Notes: generated from the sequence alone by a model not told the origin. A stretch of DNA of 56,890 bases from Candidatus Methanoxibalbensis ujae (GCA_026134085.1 JAOQIN010000008.1:1-56890), one strand, 5' to 3'. Positions 43,157-52,730 are shown, counted from the first letter of the stretch. Numbers and translations are program-made.

Positions 43157-45136
43157 ATGAAATATGTGATAGACACAAGTGTCCTCGTTGATGGCAGGAT
43201 TTCAAAGATGGTTGAGCGTGGCGAGATAGAGGGCGAGATAATCGTGCCTGAGGCCGCAATTTCAGAACTTGAGGCTCAGGCAAACTTCGGCAGGATATCC
43301 GGGTTCAAAGGGCTTGAGGAGGTCAGGAGGCTGAACGAGCTTTCAAAAAGCGGTGCATACAACGTGAAACTGAGATTTGCAGGTGAGAGACCGCGTATAG
43401 AGCATATAAAACTCGCTCGCGGCGGTGAGATAGATGAACTTATACGAAAAATAGCATATGAAGAGAATGCAACACTGATAACAAGTGACAGGGTGCAGTA
43501 TGAAGTCGCTATTGCAAAGAACATATTTTCAAAATATCTTGAAAAAGAGCGCATATCTCCTGAAAAAACGAAGATAATGTCTTTTTTTGATTATGATGTG
43601 AGCAGTGTGCATTTGAGGGAGGGTGTGCCGCCTGTCGTCAAGCGGGGCAAAATAGGAGAGCTGCGTGTTGAGCGAGTTTCTGATGAGCCCATGAGTGCTG
43701 ACGAGCTTCGTGAGATAGCATGTGAGATAATAGAAGCAGCTCGTCAGGATGAAGACAGCAGCATTGAGATGGACAGGGGAGGTGCCACTGTCGTGCAGCT
43801 GCGTGATGTCCGCATTGCGATTGCGGATCGCCCTTTCGCTGACCGCATGGAGATAACCGCTGTCAGACCTGTTGCGAAGGTGACGCTTGATGAATATGGA
43901 TTGAGCATTGCCCTCAAGCGTCGCATTGTTGAGAGGCAGCGAGGAATACTGATAGCAGGACCTCCGGGCGCGGGAAAATCAACATTCGCAGCGAGTGTTG
44001 CGGATTATCTGATCACACGCGGGTTCATCGTCAAAACCATGGAGAGTCCCCGCGACCTGATGGTCCGCGATGAGATCACGCAGTATGCACCGCTTGATGG
44101 AAGCATGGCTCTTACCGCAGACATATTGCTCCTTGTTCGCCCGGACTACACAATATACGATGAGATGCGTAAAACTGCTGACTTTCAGGTGTTTGCGGAC
44201 ATGCGCCTCGCAGGTGTCGGAATGATAGGTGTTGTGCATGCAACTCGCCCCATAGATGCAATTCAGAGAATGATAGGAAGAGTTGAACTCGGCATCATAC
44301 CTCAGGTCGTTGACACAGTCATATTTATAGATGCAGGCGCTGTCAAAAAAGTGCTAACACTTGAGTTCACTGTAAAAGTCCCTCACGGCATGTTCGAGGC
44401 GGACCTCGCAAGACCTGTCATAGAAGTGCGCGATTTTGAGCGGAAATCCACTGAATACGAGATATATACCTACGGAGAACAGGTGGTCGTAATGCCTGTC
44501 ACAGCTCCTCGCAGCCGGGAGAAAAAGAATTTGGATGCGCTGAAAGAGCATATCCGTGAAAAATTGAATGTCAGTGCATGTGATATTGAGATAAGAGGAA
44601 ACACTGCATTCATATTCGTTCCTGAAGACGAAATACCTTTTGTTATAGGCAGAAAAGGAAGAAAAATAGGTAAAATAGAGCGTGATGTCGGTCTTAATAT
44701 AGAAATTATACCTCTAAAGAAAAGAACAAGAAAGAAAAAACGGAAAAGAAAGGCTGAAGAAGAGGATGAACTGGAAAGTGAATTCTCATCAGATGGGTTA
44801 TCATACTCATCATACTCATCAGATGAGACATCATACATATCAGACGGGACATCATCAGACGCGGATGAGGACGGGGCATTTGACAGCACATCACACGCGG
44901 CGCACGCTGAAGAACTGATTGAGGTTGAGGTTGAGGATCATGGAAAATTTTATGTGCTGCATATCCCGGGCGTGAGAAGCAGAAATGTGCGTGTCTATGC
45001 AGATGGTGATTATTTGTTCCCCGTGTTCGTCAGCAGAAACGGAACAGTGCGCGTGCGAAAGGAGAGGGAATTCGGAAAATTGCTCAAAAATTCATTGGAA
45101 GAGGGAAAAAGGCTGTTTGTAAAATTAGTAAAATGA
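43157..45136 (+). CDS. PIN domain - PilT-like ATPase - KH domain protein
   Basis: 659 residues. The N-terminal PIN nuclease domain has [21 protein letters not shown] and TLITSDRVQ as acidic-site segments. The central ATPase has Walker [22 protein letters not shown] and a Walker B region. A KH motif follows ([21 protein letters not shown]). The combination is a conserved archaeal protein probably acting on RNA. After the KH domain lies a basic run and a Ser/Asp/Glu-rich insertion (about 44716-44920, repeat-derived). A conserved C-terminal beta domain resumes with [20 protein letters not shown] 43145 is an alternative start four codons earlier. Confidence 0.92.
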   Translation: MKYVIDTSVLVDGRISKMVERGEIEGEIIVPEAAISELEAQANFGRISGFKGLEEVRRLNELSKSGAYNVKLRFAGERPRIEHIKLARGGEIDELIRKIAYEENATLITSDRVQYEVAIAKNIFSKYLEKERISPEKTKIMSFFDYDVSSVHLREGVPPVVKRGKIGELRVERVSDEPMSADELREIACEIIEAARQDEDSSIEMDRGGATVVQLRDVRIAIADRPFADRMEITAVRPVAKVTLDEYGLSIALKRRIVERQRGILIAGPPGAGKSTFAASVADYLITRGFIVKTMESPRDLMVRDEITQYAPLDGSMALTADILLLVRPDYTIYDEMRKTADFQVFADMRLAGVGMIGVVHATRPIDAIQRMIGRVELGIIPQVVDTVIFIDAGAVKKVLTLEFTVKVPHGMFEADLARPVIEVRDFERKSTEYEIYTYGEQVVVMPVTAPRSREKKNLDALKEHIREKLNVSACDIEIRGNTAFIFVPEDEIPFVIGRKGRKIGKIERDVGLNIEIIPLKKRTRKKKRKRKAEEEDELESEFSSDGLSYSSYSSDETSYISDGTSSDADEDGAFDSTSHAAHAEELIEVEVEDHGKFYVLHIPGVRSRNVRVYADGDYLFPVFVSRNGTVRVRKEREFGKLLKNSLEEGKRLFVKLVK

Positions 45137-45617
45137 TAAATGGTGAAACCGATTTCCTCGCTGATGAAGTGAAAAACGGATCCTGTTCGTGCGTATGAAT
45201 CGCACAGCAAGCGCTCAGTTTCAGGCACGAAACTCATTTGGCAATGAAACAGTTGGAGCTAGCGGTCAGTTGTCGCTCAGATGTGAAGTAGGAAGGGGAA
45301 GGGAGGAAAAGCATTGAACACACTGAAATGTGCATATCGGAAGCGCTCTGATGACATGGCCTTGTGCCGATCTGACATACATGAGCCAGAACAGTTATGA
45401 TTATGATGAAGAATGTGAGATAAATGAAAGAACAATATGAGAGGGGTCGGCAACTGGTTCACTGCTTCACGCATCCCGGGTCGTGGAAATCCTGTTGACT
45501 TTGATGCGATATTTCGTGATGAGATACAGCGCTTGAGAGAAGCTTGAATCATCACCCGCATGTTCATATGAACAATTTTCCCACAGCATTTATATTATGA
45601 TCATATAATGATATGGT
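45137..45617. other. Gap before the FmdE gene with one small ORF
   Basis: Apart from the 36-codon ORF at 45437-45547 no gene or RNA is evident. The last 40 bases hold a TATA-like TTTATATTA (about 45590-45598) that fits as promoter of the FmdE-domain gene. Confidence 0.5.
45437..45547 (+). CDS. Possible small protein (36 aa)
   Basis: ATG to TGA frame of 36 codons with a plausible protein composition (GNWFTASRIPGRGNPVDFD then IFRDEIQRLREA). No strong ribosome binding site. It may be a remnant of a larger gene; family unknown. Confidence 0.3.
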   Translation: MRGVGNWFTASRIPGRGNPVDFDAIFRDEIQRLREA

Positions 45618-46871
45618 ATGATGATGCGCAGAATATTTGGATTGATATGGATAAATGTGATGCTGTATGTGATGATGTTATGTGTGGTCTCTGCAGCGAT
45701 GGGCAGCGGTGGTGATGGTGTCGGTGACGGTGTCGGTGATGGGGACGATGATATGTTTTATCTGATAGGCAGGAGAGCTGCGGAGATTGCGATGCGGGAG
45801 CTGCCGTTTGAGCGGGGTGATAAGAACACGCTTTTGATGACCACCGCCAGCTATGCGATAATAGACGGCAGGACAACCGAGAGAAGTGTTGATGGTGTTT
45901 CGGATGCGAGCGGTTGCACCATAGGCAATGGAAATCTGTTGATAATTCATAAAATGAGCTGTCCTCTCTGGTTCGCTTTTTTCAAAAAAGATACGAAAGA
46001 TTGCGTGTATATTGAGGTGAACAGCGAGGCGATTGCCGGTGTGGACAGAATTGAAAATCTGTCGGACGACAGGATTTTTAAAATCGTGAGGGAGAACATC
46101 GGTCATGTGCTTGAAAAGCCTGAAGTGTGGAACGACAAAATTAACTCAAAGGTCTTTGGCGGAAACGAGTTCAGCATAATCACAATTTCAACAGTGTGGG
46201 AGAGGGGGGTCCCATACGACCTGCTGCAGGCGGGTAAATTTCACAATCATTTCTGCCCGGGGCTCCTGAGCGGATATATGATCGTGAAGTTTGTTGAGAA
46301 GAAATTGCCGCTGTCTGAAGGTGAGTGCTATCAGGTCATCGCAGTGCCACCATGGTGCAAGGACGATGCTGTGCAGATAATGACAGATGCCACAGTCGGA
46401 CACAAGCAGATGGCTGTAAAAACACTCACTGAGAAACAGAGAAAGCATCTCAAGGATAATAATGTCGCAGGAATCTTTATACGATGGAACAAGAAGGAAA
46501 AATGCGGTGATGCAGCTGTCGTTTCATTTAACTGGGATAAAGTATATGAGATCGCAGGAGTTAATCGCAGTGATTTCCGAAGCTTTGACACATATAAATG
46601 GTGGTGGGCAAGGCTTAAGACGAATTTAGCGCTGCTTGAACATCTTGAAAACAATGAGTTCGTGTCAATTGTCAGGGAATTCCGCATTGAGAGCGCAGAT
46701 GAACTTGACCACCTCAAATCAGCAGGTGTGAATCCGCTTGAGGAGCTCGGATTGACAAATAAAGCAATGACAAAAGCGCATTCTGCTCATGTGATCTCAA
46801 CATCCCTCGCAATCATCGTGGCAGCGTTCATTTTTGCTAAAAAACGAAAAGCACGGATATGTGAAAAATAA
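45618..46871 (+). CDS. Membrane-anchored FmdE-domain protein
   Basis: 417 residues. A signal/anchor segment (FGLIWINVMLYVMMLCVVSAA) is followed by a Gly/Asp repeat linker (GDGVGDGVGDGDDD), a first domain (GCTIGNGNLLIIHKMSCPLW), and an FmdE domain beginning FHNHFCPGLLSGYMI with a later cysteine, PPWCKDDAVQIMTDATVGH. A C-terminal helix (VISTSLAIIVAAFIFA) with a basic end anchors it. FmdE domains occur beside formylmethanofuran dehydrogenase and bind zinc or molybdopterin-related ligands; this one faces outside the membrane, so its role is unlikely to be a soluble Fmd subunit. Confidence 0.82.
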   Translation: MMMRRIFGLIWINVMLYVMMLCVVSAAMGSGGDGVGDGVGDGDDDMFYLIGRRAAEIAMRELPFERGDKNTLLMTTASYAIIDGRTTERSVDGVSDASGCTIGNGNLLIIHKMSCPLWFAFFKKDTKDCVYIEVNSEAIAGVDRIENLSDDRIFKIVRENIGHVLEKPEVWNDKINSKVFGGNEFSIITISTVWERGVPYDLLQAGKFHNHFCPGLLSGYMIVKFVEKKLPLSEGECYQVIAVPPWCKDDAVQIMTDATVGHKQMAVKTLTEKQRKHLKDNNVAGIFIRWNKKEKCGDAAVVSFNWDKVYEIAGVNRSDFRSFDTYKWWWARLKTNLALLEHLENNEFVSIVREFRIESADELDHLKSAGVNPLEELGLTNKAMTKAHSAHVISTSLAIIVAAFIFAKKRKARICEK

Positions 46872-46877
46872 GCGGAA

Positions 46878-46906
46878 CTGTATTTTTTTTATTATTTTAT
46901 ACAAAT
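46878..46906 (+). terminator. T-rich terminator downstream of the FmdE gene
   Basis: CTGTATTTTTTTTATTATTTTATAC just after the stop codon; T-runs of this kind are the usual archaeal termination signal. Confidence 0.6.
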
Positions 46907-46965
46907 CGCAAAATAATTAATAAAAATAAAGAATAAAAAAATAAAGTAAAAGAAAGCATGCCAGA

Positions 46966-47338
46966 ATGCCAATGGTAAGTTCAAAACGAAAAGGTGACCA
47001 AATCGCACAAAACGGAGATGATTCCTGGAAAATTCTCAATCCTTACAACTCTTCTTTTGCGGGTCAAACCCCATTCCCATCTACATTGCATTCTTCATGG
47101 GCTACATGTATCCGTCCGGTGTTAACCGGCTGTGGCCCGAGGAAAGCATCATGGATCATACAGACCTGTGTTGTTCTTTTCCATGAATCAGGAAAATGCA
47201 ATTTCCCTTCGCAATTCGCAGGTATGCTCATAGAATCTGCTCATGGCGACATGGCGGCTCATGGACATCAGCGCACAGTCGCACTAAATCATATGTGTGT
47301 CTGTTTTGGATTAATTAACGGTGTGAATGGTGTGAGAA
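46966..47338. other. Possible gene remnant
   Basis: One frame is open over the stretch but has a poor, cysteine- and histidine-scattered composition. Another plus-strand frame near 47030-47160 reads NPIPIYIAFFMGYMYPSG then VNRLWPEESIMDH, which looks like part of a membrane protein. I read this as a decayed gene or fragment; no assignment is possible. Confidence 0.3.
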
Positions 47339-47971
47339 ATGAAGGGGATTGAGGATGTGTATGAAGTGGGTATCATGATGCTTCTTGCGTTTTTAAGTGC
47401 GCTGATGAATGCATATCTGCCGCTGAAAGAAACGACATTGCATTTTGGTCTGCCAGGACCTGCTGCAGGCATTGCATTTTTTGGCGGCTTCACATTTGTG
47501 TTCTGGATATTTCTCGCGATTGAGATCATCGGCAGGCGGCTCGCTGCTGTTGTGACTGCGCTTTTCACTGCATCTTTCTGCATGTTTCTCAGCCCTCTCT
47601 GGTTTGGCATCGCCTCACCGCCCTGGTTTGGCGCATACGGTGTCTTATCTCTGCTCTCAATAGCATTTTTTGCCGAACTTTCCACAATCCCGCTGCACAG
47701 CGGCAAATCAACCTCCTCAGAGGAGTGTTGCGTAGCTGGAGGTTTTGCTGAAAGATCAAAAGTCTGCAGAAGCATTTTCGGTGGATTCGGAAATTTGTCG
47801 TGTCTGGTGATCTCATGGCTGATCATGGGATATCACACATCAACATGGATACCTCCTCTGTATGCACCGATATACTCAATTTTCGCGTTCATATCAGGAT
47901 TCGTCGGCGCTCTTCTTGCTCATATCGTCTCGCCTTCCTGCTCATATCTTCTGTCTCGGAATGTGCCCTGA
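47339..47971 (+). CDS. Integral membrane protein (ECF S-component-like?)
   Basis: 210 residues with about five to six hydrophobic helices (VGIMMLLAFLSALMNAYLPL, IAFFGGFTFVFWIFLAIEII, AYGVLSLLSIAFFAEL, PIYSIFAFISGFVGALLAHI). The arrangement resembles substrate-binding membrane subunits of ECF transporters (short polytopic protein, LPGPAAG loop after the first helix), but no motif decides it. It follows the FmdE gene on the same strand, separated by the remnant stretch. Confidence 0.55.
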   Translation: MKGIEDVYEVGIMMLLAFLSALMNAYLPLKETTLHFGLPGPAAGIAFFGGFTFVFWIFLAIEIIGRRLAAVVTALFTASFCMFLSPLWFGIASPPWFGAYGVLSLLSIAFFAELSTIPLHSGKSTSSEECCVAGGFAERSKVCRSIFGGFGNLSCLVISWLIMGYHTSTWIPPLYAPIYSIFAFISGFVGALLAHIVSPSCSYLLSRNVP

Positions 47972-48000
47972 TTGAGATGTGTGGATTGAGATAAGATGGG

Positions 48001-48057
48001 ATCAGATGGAATCAGATGGAATCAGATGAGATCAGATAAGCTCTAAGCTCAGATAAG
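48001..48057. repeat. 10-bp tandem repeat (ATCAGATGGA)
   Basis: About four imperfect copies in the convergent space between the membrane protein gene and cooC, followed by a CTCAGATAAG echo. Confidence 0.8.
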
Positions 48058-48104
48058 ACAAAATGAAGCAGCATGCAGATTCAATTCAAATGAAGCGATG
48101 TATG

Positions 48105-48863
48105 TCATTGCAGCAGCATCTCTATGCGATTTTTAAGCATTTTTACACGCTCAACAAAAGAAGGAGAGGCGTCAAATGGAGCTTTTCCCTTTATTTCAGC
48201 TCTCAATATCGCGTTATCCTGTGGAATAACGCCAATAATTGGGATTTCGGCTTCTGAAATTCTCTCAGTTATCGCGTTGATATCTGTGTCCATAACTTTG
48301 TTCAAAACTGCTGCAAATTTCCGTATGCCTATTTCACAGCCGAGCGATTTTATGCGTGTTGCAGTTTCAACAGCTTTCACAGAGGGTTCAACGACAATCA
48401 GCATTATGTCAACGCCGCGAGCTGTTCCACGACCGAGATGCTCAATTCCCGCCTCACAATCCATCACAACAGTTGTATCTCTCCTGAATATATGACGGAG
48501 AAGCGCACGCAAAAAGGCATTTTCGGGGCATGTGCAACCACCACCTCCCCTGCGAACAGTGCCCATCACAAGCAAAACAACATTTCCCTTTTGAATGCCG
48601 TAATTCTCAACAATATCATCAACCTTCGGATTTAACTTGAAAAGCCCATTATCAAGACTTGTTCTCTCCATTATCAGATCCTTCATATCCGATAATGGCT
48701 CCGGATTGCGCTCAATACCAAGTGAGAAGTGCAGGTTCATGGCTGGATCAGCATCAATCGCAATAACTGAATGACCTTCCATAGCAAAAACCCTCGCAAG
48801 AGCTCCTGCAATCGTTGTTTTACCAACACCGCCTTTGCCCGCAACCGCGATTTTTGGATTCAT
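48105..48863 (-). CDS. cooC: CooC-type nickel-insertion ATPase for CO dehydrogenase
   Basis: A MinD/SIMIBI-class ATPase of 252 aa. The P loop is GKGGVGKTT (residues 9-17), with DADPAMNLHFSLG as switch region. The CxC motif GGGGCTCPEN near residue 110 is the metal-binding site that defines CooC. Downstream are VVMDCEAGIEHLGRGT and VVEPS. It hydrolyses ATP to load nickel into carbon monoxide dehydrogenase/acetyl-CoA synthase. CODH genes are not in the window, but a nickel transporter is encoded 2 kb further on. Confidence 0.93.
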   Translation of the reverse strand: MNPKIAVAGKGGVGKTTIAGALARVFAMEGHSVIAIDADPAMNLHFSLGIERNPEPLSDMKDLIMERTSLDNGLFKLNPKVDDIVENYGIQKGNVVLLVMGTVRRGGGGCTCPENAFLRALLRHIFRRDTTVVMDCEAGIEHLGRGTARGVDIMLIVVEPSVKAVETATRIKSLGCEIGIRKFAAVLNKVMDTDINAITERISEAEIPIIGVIPQDNAILRAEIKGKAPFDASPSFVERVKMLKNRIEMLLQ

Positions 48864-49044
48864 ACAGCATCACGCATCAGCAAAATCACATCGCTCTCTG
48901 CTTATTGCTCACAGTTCATAAACAAAACAACTCGCCGCCAACAACTCTCCTCATTCTCCTCTCTCATACCGCTCTATCTTAACAAAATCATTAACAAAAT
49001 CACTCTATCTCACCTCAAAATCACACAATCCAGATCTCAGGTCA

Positions 49045-50292
49045 TCAGAGCACATCACTGATTATTTTCACAAGTTCTTCAGCGATCTCCCTTTTCAACC
49101 CCTTCACATGCGTCACTTCATCCCTGTCTTTAAGCAGTATGAAGACTTCATTGTCCTCTGTGCCAATTCCCCCTTTAGCCACATCATTTGCAACGACAAC
49201 ATCAAGAGAGAGAGCATCCATTTTTCGTCTTGCACGTGCGATCAACTCATCAACGGTCACATCTGTCTCCGCTTTGAACGCAACCATGAAAATTTCAGGG
49301 AAAAGCCTCCTGACCTCCTCTATAAGTTTTCTGTTGGGCGTCAGACGCAGGAAATGCTCCACCTCAGAACCCAACTTTTCGCTGTGAAAATCAACTCTGA
49401 AGTCAGATATTGCGGCGGATGATATGAAAACATCATAGCGTTCCCCGCTTTCAGAAGCAGATCGCAGCTCTTCAATGCACGCCTCAATCATCTCATCCGC
49501 CGTCTCCACATATATTTCCTTTATCCCATCAAAACCTATCCTCCCGCTGTGAACAAGTGTGACATCAGCACCCTGTATGAAAGCTTCTTTGGCAATTTCA
49601 ACGCCAGTCTTTCCAGAGCTTCTGTTTGTAAGCACTCTTATAGGGTCAATAGGTTCCATAGTAGGACCTCCTGTGACAAGTATGCGCTTATCTTTCAATC
49701 TATTCTGTGATAATTTGCGCTCAACTCGTAAAATAATGTCATCAATGCTTGCTATTTTTGCAAGACCTTCTTCAAATTTTGGCTCTATCACCTCAACACC
49801 TTTCTCCCTCAGTTTCATCATGTTCTCCTGGAACAGAGGGCTTCTGTATATTGTTTCGTGCATTGCGGGCACTATCATGATGGGTATATCCGAGCCGAAT
49901 GCGGTTGTTGCGAATGCTGTCACTGTCGTGTCTGAGATTCCGCATGCGATCTTGCTCAGTGTGTTCGCCGTGCACGGTGCGATAAGAAATAAATCTGCAA
50001 ATCCTTCCATTCCCAAAAACTCAACATGCTCTATTTTTCCCATAAGTTTTGTGATGACTTCGTGTCCCGTTGCGTATTCAAGCGTGTAGGGATGTATTAT
50101 CTCTCTTGCCGCCTCGCTCATAACCGCATACACATCTGCGCCATGTCTTATCAGTTCACGTGCAAGCTCAACTGTTTTCACAGCTGCGATTGAGCCTGTT
50201 ACGCCAAGAACAATTGTTTTGCCGCATAAAGAGCGTCTCTTCTTACCTTTTATGCGGAGCGTCGGGTGTTTCCTGCTCTCTCCGCTTTCCAT
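49045..50292 (-). CDS. coaBC: CoaBC: phosphopantothenoylcysteine decarboxylase/synthetase
   Basis: A bifunctional coenzyme A enzyme of 415 aa. The CoaC flavoprotein half includes LGVTGSIAAVKTVELAREL, LIAPCTANTLSKIACGI and VPAMHETIY (His in place of the bacterial Asn, as in archaeal orthologues). The CoaB half starts GGPTMEPIDPIRVLTNRSSG and ends with a conserved VVANDVAKGGIG motif. The ATG at 50292 lies only 4 bases past the 3' end of tRNA-Ala, so coaBC is probably transcribed with, and released by processing of, that tRNA. A start a little further in, before GKTIVLGVTG, cannot be excluded. Confidence 0.93.
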   Translation of the reverse strand: MESGESRKHPTLRIKGKKRRSLCGKTIVLGVTGSIAAVKTVELARELIRHGADVYAVMSEAAREIIHPYTLEYATGHEVITKLMGKIEHVEFLGMEGFADLFLIAPCTANTLSKIACGISDTTVTAFATTAFGSDIPIMIVPAMHETIYRSPLFQENMMKLREKGVEVIEPKFEEGLAKIASIDDIILRVERKLSQNRLKDKRILVTGGPTMEPIDPIRVLTNRSSGKTGVEIAKEAFIQGADVTLVHSGRIGFDGIKEIYVETADEMIEACIEELRSASESGERYDVFISSAAISDFRVDFHSEKLGSEVEHFLRLTPNRKLIEEVRRLFPEIFMVAFKAETDVTVDELIARARRKMDALSLDVVVANDVAKGGIGTEDNEVFILLKDRDEVTHVKGLKREIAEELVKIISDVL

Positions 50293-50296
50293 GTAA

Positions 50297-50369
50297 TGGA
50301 CCGGTCGGGACTTGAACCCGAGGCCTCTCGCACGCCAAGCGAGCGATCTTCCAGCTGATCTACCGGCCC
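50297..50369 (-). tRNA. tRNA-Ala (GGC)
   Basis: A cloverleaf of 73 nt. The acceptor stem is GGGCCGG/CCGGTCC with the G3:U70 pair that identifies tRNA-Ala; the anticodon arm CTCGC-TTGGCGT-GCGAG has anticodon GGC; the T arm is TCGGG-TTCAAGT-CCCGA. CCA is not encoded. Confidence 0.95.
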
Positions 50370-50443
50370 TTATCTTATCATCTCTCTCATTATTTTATAA
50401 TAATGCGTCCTGCCAAGCGTCAGCGTGCACATCATGGAAAGGA

Positions 50444-51394
50444 TCACAGATGATGTTCATATTTCCATCTCTCACGCAGTCTTTCAACGCCGTGATGAGT
50501 ATGCTCGTGTATATGCAGGTGGATATGTCTCCCATCGGATGTTTCTATTATTTTCGTGAGCGCTTCAACAGCATCATCAATGGAGAGTGGCAGCTCATCG
50601 CAGTTAAAGCCGAAGCAACGCAGCAGTTCAAACAGCTTCATCACATCAGGCACCTCCAAATTCGTCTTTTCCATAAGCTCAGCATCTGAAAATATCTCAC
50701 GAGGTGTCCCTTCTGCAATTATGCGGCGATTTAGCACGAAAACGCGATCAGCAATATCGGGAATCGCATTCACATCATGTGTCGCAATTATCATTGTGAA
50801 ATCATTGCTCTCATTCAGCCATTTCAATATACTTATGAGTTCAGAGCGGCTTCTGGGGTCAAGATTCGCAGTCGGCTCGTCAAGCAGCAGGATTCTCGGC
50901 TTCATCGCAAGGACAGTCGCGAGCGCAATCTTCTTCCTCTCGCCGAAACTCAGACGATGCGGGTTCTTATCCTCATAATCCTCAATGTGAAGCATTCTCA
51001 GTGCCTCTTTCACACGAGTCCTCACTTCATCCTCACTCAGACCAAGATTCAGAGGACCGAACGCGACATCATCAAACACAGTCGGCATGAAAAGCTGGTC
51101 GTCAGGATCCTGAAACACCATACCGACATCTCTCACAATTTCTTTTCTGCTCCGCCTCCCATCAATGCGGCGACCGAATATCTCAATATATCCCTCATAA
51201 CCCCTCAGAATACCGTTTATGTTCAGCAATAATGTTGTCTTTCCCGCCCCATTCGGCCCCACAATTGCAACTTTCTCCCCCCTCTTTATGTCTAAATTCA
51301 CACTTTCAAGAACATTTGCATCTTGATTGCTGTATCTGAAGCTCAAATTTCGCACCACAACTGCATATTCCTTTTTATCTCCTTTATGTGACAT
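50444..51394 (-). CDS. cbiO: ECF transporter ATPase CbiO/NikO with His-rich tail
   Basis: The energising ATPase of the nickel/cobalt importer. Walker A is GPNGAGKTTLL, the Q loop VFQDPDDQLF, signature LSFGERKKIALA, Walker B ILLLDEPTANLD and H-loop ATHDVN. The C-terminus carries a His cluster (RHIHLHIHEHTHHG), suited to binding Ni or Co ions. ATG 51394 is used because GGTGA overlapping the cbiQ stop sits 5 bases before it. Confidence 0.94.
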   Translation of the reverse strand: MSHKGDKKEYAVVVRNLSFRYSNQDANVLESVNLDIKRGEKVAIVGPNGAGKTTLLLNINGILRGYEGYIEIFGRRIDGRRSRKEIVRDVGMVFQDPDDQLFMPTVFDDVAFGPLNLGLSEDEVRTRVKEALRMLHIEDYEDKNPHRLSFGERKKIALATVLAMKPRILLLDEPTANLDPRSRSELISILKWLNESNDFTMIIATHDVNAIPDIADRVFVLNRRIIAEGTPREIFSDAELMEKTNLEVPDVMKLFELLRCFGFNCDELPLSIDDAVEALTKIIETSDGRHIHLHIHEHTHHGVERLRERWKYEHHL

Positions 51395-51399
51395 AATTG

Positions 51400-52143
51400 T
51401 CACCAATGTAAAAATACTGCGAATAGGAGGAAAAGCATACACAGAACATAATCCACAGCACGCATGTTGAAATTTGATAGTGTTTTAATCTCGCTGGAAT
51501 ACCCCCTTGAGAGCATGGCCTCGTAAACACGCTCTGAACGCTCTGAACATCTCACAAAAAGCATTCCCAGAGCCTTCCCAATCGCCTTCAATGAATGCAT
51601 TTTCGCCTCCATCCTGAATCCTCTCGCCTGCATTGCAGTGAGCATCCTCTCAATCTCATCCGAAAACACAAATGCATAGCGATATGAAAGCATGAGAATC
51701 TGTGTCAAGGGCTTTGGGAAGCGGAGTGAATTTAATGCTTTTATTATATCATCAAATCTGGTGGTTGAAACGAGTAAAAACGCGAGAATCAGCGCAGAAA
51801 ATGCCCTTAATACGATCAGAACACCCTCATATAAGCCCTCATATGTCACAGTTATAATATAAAATCTGAACAAAGCCTCCCCCGGAACTGTTAATGAGAG
51901 GGCTATAAAAATAAAAATGATGAAAACAGATGGAAACATAAGCTTTCTGAGTGTGAAGCGAAGGGGTATTTTTGAGATTATCAGAAGGACAAGTGATACT
52001 GCGAGGCATAGCGCTGTTGTTCTGATGTCAGATAAAAAAACAACTGAAAAGATGAGTGAGATGAAAGAAATTATTTTCGCTCTCGGATCAAATCGGTGAA
52101 TATATGAGTTCAGAGCAGTGTATTTATCAACATCCCGCATCAT
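51400..52143 (-). CDS. cbiQ: ECF transporter transmembrane protein CbiQ/NikQ
   Basis: The coupling membrane subunit. It begins RDVDKYTALNSYIHRFDPRAK, the usual N-terminal amphipathic part. Several helices follow, then the two cytosolic coupling motifs ARG (MQARGFRM) and SRG (MLSRGYSS) that contact the ATPase. ATG 52143 is preferred (GGTGA 5 bases before); 52155 is an alternative. Translation of cbiO is coupled to its stop. Confidence 0.92.
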   Translation of the reverse strand: MMRDVDKYTALNSYIHRFDPRAKIISFISLIFSVVFLSDIRTTALCLAVSLVLLIISKIPLRFTLRKLMFPSVFIIFIFIALSLTVPGEALFRFYIITVTYEGLYEGVLIVLRAFSALILAFLLVSTTRFDDIIKALNSLRFPKPLTQILMLSYRYAFVFSDEIERMLTAMQARGFRMEAKMHSLKAIGKALGMLFVRCSERSERVYEAMLSRGYSSEIKTLSNFNMRAVDYVLCMLFLLFAVFLHW

Positions 52144-52228
52144 TTCATTCACCATCCCCGTCTTCTGTTGGTTGATCTGTGCAAACAGCAATGGCCCAAG
52201 CCAAAGCAGAAGCAAACCACAGCCGCAG

Positions 52229-52690
52229 TCATGCTTCTTTTGTTGCTTTCCTGCTTTTATACAACATCGCGATGCCTGCGATACCCATAAGGTAGCCGAA
52301 TCCCGCGAGAATTCTCATCGGAAGACCAATCGCTCCTTCAGCAGAGGAATCACTGTATCCTCCGCTCAGGTTCAGCAGTGTTTCAGCTTGATGTCCCGGC
52401 AGGTTTGCCTTAACAACGATTTTGTATGTTTTGACACCTGTCTCCGGCGAAAATCTGAATTTTCCGTTCTCGTCTGTTTTGCCTGTCACATAGAGGTTGC
52501 CCCTGTCGTCATACACCTCGACATCAGCATACCTGCACGGCGTCTCTCCTCCGACACCACCAAAATATGCATAAACCTCTATGTCAGCTATCCTGTGCAC
52601 AACATAGATGCGATGAGCTGATGCAATTCCAAAACAGAACAGCAGGAAAAACATGAACACAACAATCACAATCACACATCCTCTCCTCAT
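52229..52690 (-). CDS. NikL-like accessory subunit of the nickel/cobalt ECF transporter
   Basis: About 153 aa. A signal peptide (VIVIVVFMFFLLFCFGIASA) is followed by AHRIYVVHRI at the expected cleavage site, so a His is near the mature N-terminus as in NikL/CbiL proteins. Next is a carboxypeptidase-regulatory-like beta domain (ADVEVYDDRGNLYVTGKTDENGKF). A C-terminal helix (ILAGFGYLMGIAGIAMLY) anchors it. It lies between nikM and cbiQ. The function as metal-relay component follows from position and layout. Confidence 0.75.
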   Translation of the reverse strand: MRRGCVIVIVVFMFFLLFCFGIASAHRIYVVHRIADIEVYAYFGGVGGETPCRYADVEVYDDRGNLYVTGKTDENGKFRFSPETGVKTYKIVVKANLPGHQAETLLNLSGGYSDSSAEGAIGLPMRILAGFGYLMGIAGIAMLYKSRKATKEA

Positions 52691-52730
52691 CTCTCTCCTC
52701 TCTCCCATATCACGCATCCTCACATCTCTC

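Noticed and set aside
45150..45215. Possible C/D box RNA or tRNA-like fold before the FmdE gene
   Set aside because: TGATGA is present but no CUGA boxes at proper spacing, and no cloverleaf can be drawn.
46966..47352. 128-aa plus-strand frame before the membrane protein gene
   Set aside because: Amino acid use is erratic, and another frame in the same stretch looks more protein-like; treated as a remnant.
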